Of a stretch of 64,000 bases of DNA, positions 1 to 10,700 are shown in pieces. This stretch comes from Tubiluchus corallicola (taxonomy: Eukaryota; Priapulida; Priapulimorpha; Priapulimorphida; Tubiluchidae). Made by a program: the position numbers and the translations under genes. The notes under the pieces were generated by a model, which searched no databases, had not been told where the DNA came from, and saw only the letters and a list, made by a program, of their open reading frames with translations. The stretch spans positions 32,501 through 96,500 of the forward strand of contig JAQGDQ010000543.1 of the NCBI GenBank assembly GCA_030141605.1, in the 5' to 3' direction. Numbering within the stretch: position 1 is the first letter of the stretch; each line of letters opens with the position of its first letter.

Positions 1-1907
1 CACGGCCGTACCGTCCAACGTTCCGAGTCCGGAGCTCTGTCCGGAACTCGCCAAGGCAGCCGAGGCACTCGCCGCGCAGCAGAAGCAAAAGCAGCAGGCG
101 CTGATTCAGTTGGAAACGCCTACGCCAATGAAAGGTGGGTGCGAGGAGCGTCGTGCAAATTATACATTTGTCTTTAATTAGCACCAGATGGAGCCGTTCA
201 TGCAGTTTATTTCTATTTTGAGCGCATTCCTGAAGGATGTGTTCCTATTGTTACGAGTTTTCTTAGTTTAGCGCTTACCAGACGGTTTAGTCGTAGTGGT
301 AATGCGTCTGCTTTGCATCTGGGCGGTCGTGAGTTCGATACAGCGGCCGGGTTGTACCAAAGGGATGAAATTGGACCTGCTGTTGGCCTGCCTGGCGCTT
401 GGTATTTTGGATAAAAGTGCGGTAATAATGTAGTTATTATGTATTAGGTTGTCTGTTTTGCAATTATTATTATTACAGTAGGCGCCGCTTAGTAGACTCA
501 CGCTTAATAGACTCATTCGCTTAATTGACTCAAAAACGCTTGGTGCGGGCCGCTCCTATTCACATGCACGTAAAACTCTCGGTAATTGACTCAAATCATT
601 GTTAATAGACTCAGTCGCTTAATTGACTCAAAAACGCTTGGTACAGGTCGCTTATTCACATGTACATAAAACTCTCGGTAATTGACTTAAATCACGGTTA
701 ATAGACTCATTCGCTTAATTGACTCAAAAACGCTTGGTACGGGCCTCTCCTATTCACATGCACGTAAAACTCTCGGTAATTGACTCAAATCATGGTTAAT
801 AGACTCATTCGCTTAATTGACTCAAAAACCCGCCTCTCTTATTCACATGCACGTAAAACTCTCGGTAATTGACTCAAATCATGGTTAATAGACTCAGTCG
901 CTTAATTGACTCAAAAACACTTGGTATGGGCCGCACCTATTCACATGTACATAAAAACTCTCGGTAATTGACTCAAATCACGGTTAATAGACTCATTCGC
1001 TTAATTGACTCAAAAACACTTGGTGCGGGCCGCTCCTATTCACATGTACATAAAAACTCTCGGTAATTGACTCAAATCACGGTTAATAGACTCAGTTGCT
1101 TAATTGACTCAAAAACGCTTGGTACAGGCCGCTTATTCACATGTATGTAAAACTCTCGGTAATTGACTCAAATCACAGTTAATAGACTCAGTCGCTTAAT
1201 TGACTCAAAAACGCTTGGTACGGGCCTCTCCTATTCACATGTACATAAAAACTCTCGGTAATTGACTCAAATCATTGTTAATAGACTCAGTCGCTTAATT
1301 GACTCAAAAACACTTGGTGCGGGCCGCACCTATTCACATGTACATAAAAACTCTCGGTAAATGACTCAAATCACGGTTAATAGACTCAGTTGCTTAATTG
1401 ACTCAAAAACGCTTGGTACAGGCCGCTTATTCCATATTAACTGCATCATTTTAACGTGGAATAGTAACCACACAACTCGGTGGATGCTTAACGTGCGAAT
1501 TACCATTTTCCTTTTCAGACAAAGTCGTCTACGTGAGCGACTTAGAGAGAACAGTTCTACACACTCCGCCACCGACACCCAAAAATGGAAAGCAGCCCAG
1601 ATCGGGTTACGAAGGCGCCGTCGTCGGAGATTCCTTCCATCGCACGCCCGGAGTGGGCGCCGAACGCTTGCATCTCGGCTCCGCCGCCCAGCTGAATCCG
1701 TACGCCTCCGCTCTGTCGAGTCTCTGCATCACTCCGTCGTCGCCTAGCAACAGTTCCGTCACGCACGGCGAAGCGAGCGACACTAGCCTGACCATGTCGC
1801 CTCTCCGCTGCGCGGGGTCGCCGCAGTGCTCCCCGCGGCGGAGGACGCGACTTGCCGCTAATTTTGAAACGCCGGGAAGAGAGGAGGCGGAAGCGCCCGA
1901 GGCTTAG
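1..1907 (+). CDS. C-terminal part of an unrecognised Ser/Thr-Pro-rich protein (two exons, 5' end outside window)
   Basis: Exons 1-134 and 1519-1907, joined in phase 1 (donor GTGGGT at 135, acceptor TTTTCAG ending 1518), give about 173 residues ending in TAG at 1905-1907. The first exon encodes an Ala/Gln/Lys-rich helix-like stretch ending TPTPMK. The second exon has many Ser/Thr-Pro sites (HTPPPTPK, RTPG, TPSSPS, MSPL, GSPQCSPRRR, FETPG) and a basic RRRTRL followed by an acidic tail. This pattern is typical of proline-directed kinase (CDK/MAPK) substrates and is probably mostly disordered. No catalytic domain is visible, and I do not recognise the family. Both exons are clearly more GC-rich than the surroundings, which supports real coding. 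The upstream exons lie outside the window. Confidence 0.8.
476..1432 (+). repeat. MITE end followed by a ~97-bp tandem array inside the intron of the first gene
   Basis: At 474-475 a TA precedes CAGTAGGCGCCGCTTAGTAG, which matches the terminal inverted repeat of the complete 770-bp element at 22737-23506. Subterminal sequence then repeats about 9.5 times to 1432 with a ~97-bp period. Each unit carries two TTGACTCA boxes, one TAGACTCA box and a CGCTTGGTACGGGCC block. No right terminus is seen, so this is an expanded element end rather than a whole transposon. Confidence 0.85.
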
Positions 1908-2110
1908 CGGCCCCGGTTGCTCTTTTTAAACTTGTTTGTGTTAACGAACACACGCTTCAGCCGTAGCTGTGCTAGTGTCAAGTACAGGCTAGTAATGAAT
2001 ATAGTCGTCTTAGACTATTCTGTATCTTTTTACTTATATCTAAGTTTGCATGCTGTTGTTTACTATAAATATACTAATTAGTTAATAATTATATTATAAT
2101 TTGTCTGCTT
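1908..2110 (+). other. 3' flank of the first gene
   Basis: AT-rich sequence after the stop codon, presumably the 3' UTR. No perfect AATAAA close to the stop was found. It runs into an interspersed repeat near 2110. Confidence 0.4.
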
Positions 2111-2880
2111 TCGTAGCAAAATCGTCCGTAAGTCGGCAGTTAAGCTTTTCTAGTTATTCACATATTCTGAATCGCCATTTCATGAGGATCATTTTGATAC
2201 CAAGTTCATCGCTCTGTGTTATTTCTAAGCTGAGATAATCCACGTTGAAGTTGAGATGCAGGCTTCGCACTGGAAAACATAATCTTGAGAAAGTCACTGT
2301 TAAAGTTAGCCATTGTTCTAGTTATTCACACATCCTAAGTCTCCATTTCATGAGGATCATTTTGATACCAAGTTCATCGCTCTGTGTTATTTCTAAGCTG
2401 AGATAATCCACGTTGAAGTTGAGGTGCAGGCTACGCACTGGAAAACATGACCTTGAGAAAATCACTGTTAAAGTCAGCCATTGTTTTTTGTCACGTTTCT
2501 ACAAAACACTTAGCAACCGTACAAATGTTGGTTGCTATGGACTTTGCAAGAATTCATTGAAGTTATGTTTGAATCCAGTAGATGGCTCTTCCTGACAAAG
2601 ATCTGGGCTTTGCGACAGAAAGAACCCGAAGCAAAATGGCTGCTTCCACAAGTCACTGTTGAACTAGTTTCTAGACAGAAAAGTTGGTACGGGTTCATAA
2701 AATTAAATTTTTGGTCTTTTTGAACAATTTCTTGATGCTAGAATATAAAAGTTTGTTTTTACAAAATGCGAAAAATTAACATTTGACCAAATTTTCAGTG
2801 CATTCTACTTTGAAGCATCGTAAACGCAGTTTTAACTGTGCCGACTTGTGGACGATTTTGGTTTGGACACATTTATCCCT
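2110..2880 (+). repeat. Interspersed repeat family A, one full and one partial tandem copy
   Basis: A ~190-bp segment beginning near CTAGTTATTCACA is present twice in tandem (about 2150-2330 and 2317-2500). The second copy continues to about 2880. The same sequence recurs at 12140-12680 and 28860-29500, and in part inverted at 42140-42385. No transposase reading frame or clear terminal repeat is visible, so it is an unclassified dispersed element. Confidence 0.75.
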
Positions 2881-3357
2881 TGCTGCAGAATGCCCGGGGC
2901 GGGCCTCTTTTTCGTAGCGGTTTTGCACACGGTCACGCGCTTGATCGAATCTTTGTTCGTTTTAAATATATTCTATTTTTGTATGCGATATCTGGGGGTG
3001 CGTTTGAATTTAAGTCTGTCTAGAATTAATCTCTCCTTTTGCGACTTAATTATCTTCGCGTCCTGGCCGTCTAACGATGTTCGTGTGTTTTTTGTCTGAC
3101 AAAAGTAGCGTTCATTTTGTTGTAAAGTCTTCCATCGGTCTGACAATTGTAAGTTGGTCACAGTTTGTGACACCCACTTTTTACACATGCTAATTTGTAA
3201 CACCCACTTTTTACACATGCTAATTTGTAGCACGCCCGGATTAGAATTTACATGTCTGTCTGCGAAGTATATCTGGATGAAGTAAGATTGCTGCTTAGCG
3301 CACGGCTGGGGAATGAATGGGAATAGGGCAGGATCAGCAGGAGGAAACGTAATAATA
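2881..3357. other. Intergenic stretch without a gene
   Basis: No supported gene. The only structure seen is a 27-bp duplication (CACCCACTTTTTACACATGC repeated at about 3170-3225). Confidence 0.5.
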
Positions 3358-3706
3358 ATCGGGGGGGCGTAGCCAGGTTCTAAAGTTGAGGGGAGCAAGC
3401 ACGCGAAAAAAGGTGTCATGTACACGTGAAACAATTATATATTATTTGTCTATGATACTGTCTATGACAGTATCGGCGTGTGACAAGAATGTATTATAAT
3501 AATAAGATTTGGGACAATTTGGTCCTTGGTTCAATCAGTCAACCTTGACAAAGGAGTTGGGTAAATGCACTTTAATTTCAAAAACATGGGAGGCAATTTG
3601 GTCAAACAAAGTAACGACTCCATTATTGAACAGGTGCCAATATTGAAACAATGTGCTTGCGGAGGGTTGCTCCCCGCTGCTCCCCCCCCCATTAGCTACG
3701 CCACTG
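3358..3706. mobile_element. hAT-like non-autonomous element with degenerate ends
   Basis: The left end reads GGGGGGGCGTAGCCAGGTTC and soon GGGGAGCAAGC. The reverse complement of the right end reads CAGTGGCGTAGCTAATGGGG and then GGGGAGCAAC. Ends of the CAGTGGCGTAGCTA type are common in hAT-like MITEs of many animals. There is no transposase. A single end of similar type (CAGTGGCGCAGCTAAAGGGG, minus strand) lies near 26925. Confidence 0.55.
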
Positions 3707-4066
3707 ATAATCTCAAACAAAAGTGTGTGGTCCATCAAGAGGTCAAGCTGCACGTGGTCAAGCGACTTCGCCAGGTGCCGCTTTTCCTCGAATTCCGTGG
3801 CGCCGTTTTTTTTATCGGTACACACGGTTGTGTACCTACAAACCTATACCGGGTACAAAACAAAACTTTTGTACTTAACGATAGTTTTGGCGCACCGGAA
3901 TTTCCGACTTCTACGAAAAATGTAGACAGTCGGGTGATGTATCACACATGCACACCAATATACACAAATATATGCGCACTCATCACACACACACATGCAT
4001 ACAGCAAGCGTGCACACCTGCTAGGTGAGGTTTTTGTTGCGTAACTGAAAAGCAGTTAAGAGAAAG
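3707..4066. other. Intergenic stretch with a CA-rich patch
   Basis: No gene seen. A short ACACAC-rich tract lies around 3945-4010. Confidence 0.4.
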
Positions 4067-4885
4067 GATTCGATATGCGTAATCTGCGTTAGTTCACAGA
4101 GTTGTCACCAGGGTGCTACGAATTGCTTACCATTGCGATTTGGCATTGTAATTGTTAGTATATATTGTAAATTGGACAGTGAAAATGTGGTCAACTGTGT
4201 AGCTCTCTGCTGTGACTACATGGATTCGATATGCGTAAATCGCGATAGTTCATAAAGTTGTCACCAGGGTGCTACGAATGGCTTATCGTTGTGATTTGGC
4301 ATTGTAATTGTTAGTATATATTTTGTATTGGACAGTGAAAATGTGGTCAACTGTGTAGCTCTCTGCTGTGACTAAATGGTTTTGATATGTTTAATCCGAG
4401 TTAGTTCACAGAGTTGTCACCAGGGTGCTATGAATGGTTTATCGTTGCGATTTGGCATTGTAATTGTTAGTATATATTGTAAATTGGACAGTGAAAATGT
4501 CGTCGACTGTGTGGCTCTCTATTGTAACTATCCGTGTTAGTTCATAACGTTGTCACCAGGGTGCTACGAATGGCTTATCATTGCGAGTTGGCATTGTAAT
4601 TGTTAGTATATATTTTGAATTGGACAGTGAAAATGTGGTCAACTGTGTAGCTCTCTGCTGTGACTAAATGGTTTTGATATGTGTAATCCGTGTTAGTTCA
4701 GAGAGTTGTCACCAGGGTGCGACGAATGGCTTATCGTTGCGATTTGGCATTGTAATTGTTAGTATATATTGTAAATTGGACAGTGAAAATGTGGTCAACT
4801 GTGTAGCTCCCTGCTGTGACTAAATGGTTTTCATATGTGTAATCTGCGTTAGTTCACAGAGTTGTCACCAGGGTGCTACGAATGC
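4067..4885 (+). repeat. Tandem array, ~155-bp unit, about 5.5 copies
   Basis: Units start at about 4067, 4221, 4377, 4530 (shortened), 4669 and 4822. Each contains GTTGTCACCAGGGTGCTACG and TTGGACAGTGAAAATGTGG. Copies differ by scattered substitutions, so the array is not very recent. Confidence 0.9.
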
Positions 4886-5840
4886 TAGCTGTCTGACGAC
4901 AATTTGCAATAAGCTAACCGCAGAATGTATTTAAATTTAAGCCGCTCGGCTGAAATATTTATTTTTTCTTTTATAATCGAAGTGAGGTCAAAGGTCACGT
5001 AGTAAAATTGCAAGCCTTTGTTTACAGTACGTATGTTACTATGTTAGATGTTACTATGTAGTTCAAACATTTGTTTACGAAGCAAAATGTGATTTAAAGA
5101 GTGATTATAGTATTCTTATGTAACGTGTTGTTGAAATTTGTACGATTACTTTGTTGACAGATTTTGGATATGTGAGGCGAGGGTTCAAATCCACTTTATT
5201 TGCTGTAATTTTTCAAAATTAACCCGTCTTTTTTTGCAGTGACTCTTACTAACTAAACTTGATTTTTTTTACCTAAATAAAATGGCATATGAGGAGACTG
5301 TTAAGTATTTGTCTTTGTATGTGTTGTTGCACTGCACGGCAAGTATCCAAAAAACGTTCGAACATTCGAGAACGGAGCGTTCGAACACTAGGTGTGAGAA
5401 TCAAACGTGTGAGTAAATAAAATAATAAATTGTAATAAATTATTGTAATAAAAGTGTTACAAAATAAAATAAAATTCTGGAAATTCTCTACCAGGAAGCG
5501 AATTCGAATAGAATCGAATTTGTGACTTTCGAATTTCGGTATTTTGAATCCGAATTGAGTTTGAAAAATGTTCGAACCACTAGTAAAAAGTGGTCTTACA
5601 AAGATCATGCATGATTTTGTTGTGCAGTAAAACCGCTATTAATTTGTTAAAAATTTTGGACAGAAATTACAGCTAAATTGCGCTAATTGCATGCTATTTC
5701 AAACATTTTAATACTTTTATTAAAAATTTCAAGATCTCTTTAATCAGTGCAGATGTTATTAATTAGACACTTCAAATGTGCACCCAAGTACCATAAAAAA
5801 TACCAGTGGCAACAATTGCCAGAGGTGAACTGGGCAGTTG
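4886..5840. other. Intergenic AT-rich stretch with a TTCGAA-rich patch
   Basis: No supported gene. The interval 5350-5585 is dense in TTCGAA and CGAATTC motifs in both orientations, suggesting a decayed palindromic repeat. I could not define its ends. Confidence 0.4.
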
Positions 5841-5844
5841 GCAC

Positions 5845-6480
5845 GATTATGCCTTTACAGGAAGACGGGGTGATTTTTCACATACTACCCCATCCGACAA
5901 AAAGTATACATTTCAACACAATTAATACTGCAAAAGCATTCCTGATGATTAAATAATAAATTAGAAACTTGATTAACGGCAGGCGAGCCCAACTGTTGAT
6001 GACGTCACAAACTAACATAATTTTCAACAGCAAAAATATTCCACAAGAGTTTTGCACGTGTTTGTGAAAGCGAAAATTGAAGTACAGTGCTGCTGTAAGA
6101 TATTCAATGTGTTGTACTAAAACTAGGCAAGTTTTAAGATAAACATTCAAATTTCAAGTTTATCGCTGTGCTCATGCAAGAGCTCTCAAATGTGTGTAGT
6201 TCATCACAAACCAACACATCTGAACTGAGATGTACAGCACCCGTTTTTTGTGCAATGCATTTCCAAATGCAGGCGCTAGTGTCCGTCTATCTAGCGAATG
6301 GCGCAATGCATGTAACAGCAAAGAACTAGTGGCGCGAACGTGAAATTGTATTTGCGTCGTAATAATTCTTTCACGCAAGTCATTTTTGAAAAAATGGTAT
6401 GTTTCCTTTCAATATTTTCTTAAAGAGTACATTGTTTTGACTTACAGTTTAAGATTAGGTTCGGTTTTTTAAGCAAATGT
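5845..6480 (+). repeat. Interspersed repeat family B, copy 1
   Basis: A ~600-bp sequence containing GTTGATGACGTCACAAACTA, TTTGTGAAAGCGAAAATTGA and GCAAAGAACTAGTGG recurs at 25560-26080 (same orientation) and 46080-46690 (inverted). There is no coding capacity. It is probably a non-autonomous transposon. Confidence 0.75.
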
Positions 6481-6749
6481 AAAAAAAAATCGAATACATT
6501 CATTAATATAGAAAAATCTCATGTTTCACAAATATATTAAACGTTAGAAGACATGTATATATACATTAATCTTACATTATTATTTCACAGAGGTGGGCAA
6601 AACACCGGACTAGTATTTAGTTTCCTACGGTTAAACTTTGCCGACGTTTCGCACAGGAACTAAAAAACGGATCTAATTTAGAACACTTTCGAAGAACAAG
6701 AACTCAAATTAGCGACAGATTTACACAGCAAAAGAAACACAAACAGTCT

Positions 6750-6905
6750 GTGTACAATTTTGCCCGATTGATTTGTCAAGATGTACAATTTTGCCCGATT
6801 GATTTGTCAAGATGTACAATTTTGCCCGATTGATTTGTCGAGATGTACAATTTTGCCCGATTGATTTGTCGAGATGTACAATTTTGCCCGATTGATTTGT
6901 CAAGA
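6750..6905 (+). repeat. 31-bp minisatellite, 5 copies
   Basis: The unit begins TGTACAATTTTGCCCGATTG and continues ATTTGTCAAGA. Five nearly identical copies occur with only A/G changes near the unit end, indicating recent expansion. Confidence 0.9.
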
Positions 6906-7053
6906 TGTACAAACTTTACCTGGTTAATTTGTCTCGAACAGATATCAAAATTTATTTACTACATAAAGTACAATCATACTGTTTTTGTACAGAACACTTA
7001 ACAGCACAACACATATACATAAACATTCAAATATATACGGAACTTACATATAC

Positions 7054-7604
7054 AGGGATGAGAATGACAAATTGCAAAAAACTCTGAAACAGGCCGGGGG
7101 TTTGGGAGCCATCTAGGTCCCCAATGGGGTTGAGAGGCAAAGCCCCCATGGGGGTTAAAGGTGGCAAAACCCCCTTGGAGCCAGCAACAAATTGCAATTT
7201 CCTGACCGTAGAGAGCCTCTAAGTGGACTTAAAATATCAATTACCTTGTTTCATTCATAATTTAAAATACCCAACTATCAAGGATACATGATACCTAATT
7301 GTCTCAAAAACGCCTAAGTACTGGCCGCTCCTATGCAAAAGTATATAAAAACTGTCTGCAATTGACTCAAATAACTCCGCACAATTGATTCTATATTTTT
7401 ATACATAGAGATACACACGTGGTTACACTGATGTACGTGATGTAAACAAAGTGACGGCCTGCCACCTAGCGGTCAGTTTGCGAAATAATGTACTGGGTCC
7501 CCGTAAAAATTTTCTCAACGAATTTACGCGATTTACAAAAATGGCACTACTGGTCTTCCAAAAACTCGGAATTCCGCGTATCCGCGGAAAATTCTCATCC
7601 CTGC
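7054..7604 (+). mobile_element. GGGATGAGAAT-ended MITE, copy 1
   Basis: The left end is GGGATGAGAATGACAAATTG. The reverse complement of the right end is GCAGGGATGAGAATTTTCCG. A second copy lies inverted at 15627-16143. The interior shares the ATTGACTCAAATAACTCCGC and AAACGCCTAAGTACTGGCCG sequences with the CAGTAGGCGCC element at 22737, so the two families are related or nested. No transposase is visible. Confidence 0.75.
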
Positions 7605-7706
7605 ACATATGTGTAGAACACGAATGTTACAGTTTTATAAATAGACACTAAAGTAAAGTAATCTTAGCTATTTACAAAAATCCTTCTAGCCGATGGTCAC
7701 CAGAAT

Positions 7707-10700
7707 TTATAATTTTGGAGGCTTCACGTCCGGCTTCTCTTTAGCGTAGTACATCTCCAGCGGCTTGTTGACCTTCCAGTACTTTTTATTGACCAGCTCT
7801 AATGTCATGCTGCCGTTCAGCTGGACGTACTGACCGGGCGTGCTGGCGATGTATATCACGTACGAGGTGCCGGAATTCGGACCGTCCGAGCGATTCGGAA
7901 ACTCCTTCTTGTAGTCGAGAGCCAGTCGCATGGCGAGGTATTTGGACAGGTGATCGACTGTAAATATAAGTTTGCTTGAGTTAGTTATGTTAACGATAAC
8001 GATAATTATCGTGTAGATAATACAGATTAAACATTTTGCATTTTCAACCACTTTGGCTACTAGCAGTATCCGTGTCAAGTCAACTCTTGCTCACTGCACC
8101 GATTGTTACGCACGTATAGTAAACTCTACAGCTGCAGCTTGAATCACTTCACAATGTTTTTATTATCACGATACGTTTGCACTATGGCGATATGCATATC
8201 GTAATTTATTTTATTATTTATTTATTTTATTATTTATTATTATTATTATCACATTCAGTACAATATAATGACATTAAACACACAGTGACATCAAAATTAT
8301 TACATCTACTGTATTAAATTGTTATGTTTCATATACTATCGTTATCATAAAAGAATAATTGTACTGCAGTGGGCTAGAGAAGCAAAGGCTTGTATAAGCC
8401 CACTGTCGTGTGAACCCGATAAAAAAAGAATGGATGAGTGAACAAAAAAAGAACTGGGAGAAAGGTTAGATCACACAGGAAGGGTAGAAGGATGTGTTAG
8501 TGGAAATGGTAGGAAGAAAGATAATAGATTGCGCTATGATGACATCAACTCTAAAGATTTATCAATGATGCTTTGTTTTGCATAATCTGTACCAGGTAAG
8601 ATGCACTAATAAAAGACAACGATGCATAGATACGTCCACGTATCGTACAGGCCTAGTAACTATCCGTACATTATAATTTTATTCCTTGCGAACGGAAAAT
8701 TATATTTGGCCTTTTAGAAATGATAAAAACCCAAACCATTACGGAAATAAACAAGCGAATTCTATTCACTCGAGTAACGACATTTATTATCGTCACAAAC
8801 GATGAGCAAATCGCGGTGACAAAGTCTAAAAAACGTGCGGAAATATCCAATGAAAACGAAAGGCTTGTGCCCAACCATTAAAGTGTAAATAACCTCACAG
8901 ACATGAAGTTTTTTTAACGCATTATTATGATTACACAAAGAATTCACAATTATTGTTGAACATAAGAAACTTATGTTTCTGGCAAATTTCAAACGCGTGC
9001 ATCCGCCGTAAAGATCGCCATGTTTCACGTCTCTGGCGCGAGTGAGCGAGAATGACGCACGAGGTACAGAAAGCGCCTTTGGTTACCGATGTTTGTTTGC
9101 TGATCTTTGGCGCCCTCGTGACTGCACTCATGACGTCATTCATCTCGCGCAAAAAATGGCGGTTCTTCAAATTTAATACCGCTAACAACGAAGTGATAAA
9201 AAAATCAAAAGAAGCAAGATTTACAAAAAGTTTATAATAAAATAAATTGAATATTCGTACTGAGAGTTGGATTTTAAGTTGTAAAAGCTCATATTATAGT
9301 GACTTCAACGAGTAAATTACACTGAAACAGTAAGGACAGTAATATGTAAAACTTACTTGATGCATTGGCCGTAGTCTTTATGTAACGGGTAGAGTTATCA
9401 GTGGTGCTGCACTCTGTTGGATGACATTTGAAGATCAGTTCTATTTCAGCTGGTGGAGGTGGAGCTGTAAAGATACCAACACACGAATCGAGTAAAGATA
9501 GCAACACAAGAATCGAGTTAAGATAGCAACATGCGAATCGAGTAAAGATAGCAACACAAGAATCGAGTAAAGACAGCAACATACGAATCAAGTAAAGATA
9601 GCAACACACGAATCAAGTAAAGATAGCAACACACGAATCAAGTAAAGATAGCAACACAAGAATCGAGTAAAGACAGCAACATACGAATCAAGTAAAGACA
9701 GCAACATACGAATCAAGTAAAGACAGCAACACAAGAATCAAGTAAAGACAGCAACATACGAATCAAGTAAAGACAGCAACATACGAATCAAGTAAAGATA
9801 GCAACACACGAATCAAGTAAAGATAGCAACACACGAATCAAGTAAAGACAGCAACACAAGAATCGAGTAAAGACAGCAACATACGAATCAAGTAAAGACA
9901 GCAACATACGAATCAAGTAAAGATAGCAACACACGAATCAAGTAAAGATAGCAAGACACGAGTCAAGTAAAGATAGCAAGACACGAGTCAAGTAAAGATA
10001 CCAACACATGAATCAAGTAAAGATAGCAACACACGAATCAAGTAAAGATAGCAACACACAAATCAATTAAAGATAGCAACACGAATCAAGTAAAGACACC
10101 AACACATGAATCAAGTAAAGATAGCAACACACGAATCAAGTAAAGATAGCAACACACAAATCAAGTAAAGATAGCAACACACGAATCAAGTAAAGATAGC
10201 AACACACGAATCAAGTAAACACAGCAACATACGAATCAAGTAAATATACCAACACAAGAATCAAGTAAAGACAGCAACATACGAATCAAGTAAAGACAGC
10301 AACATACGAATCAAGTAAACACAGCAACATACGAATCAAGTAAAGATACCAACACATGAATCAAGTAAAGATAGCAACACACGAATCAAGTAAAGATAGC
10401 AACACACAAATCAAGTAAAGACAGCAACACACAAATCAAGTAAAGATAGCAACACACGAATCAAGTAAAGATAGCAACACACGAATCAAGTAAACACAGC
10501 AACATACGAATCAAGTAAAGATACCAACACAAGAATCAAGTAAAGACAGCAACACACGAATCAAGTAAAGATAGCAACACACAAATCAAGTAAAGATACC
10601 AACACAAGAATCAAGTAAAGATAGCAACACACAAATCAAGTAAAGATAGCAACATACGAATCAAGTAAAGATAGCAACATACGAATCAAGTAAAGATAGC

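Noticed and set aside
2973-3434. 153-codon minus-strand frame
   Set aside because: Crosses a 27-bp duplication and the edge of a hAT-like element; no recognisable protein.
3565-4044. 159-codon plus-strand frame
   Set aside because: Runs through the terminal repeat of a hAT-like element and a CA-rich patch; no domain.
5172-5200. B-box-like GAGGGTTCAAATCCAC
   Set aside because: No A box, anticodon arm or acceptor stem around it.
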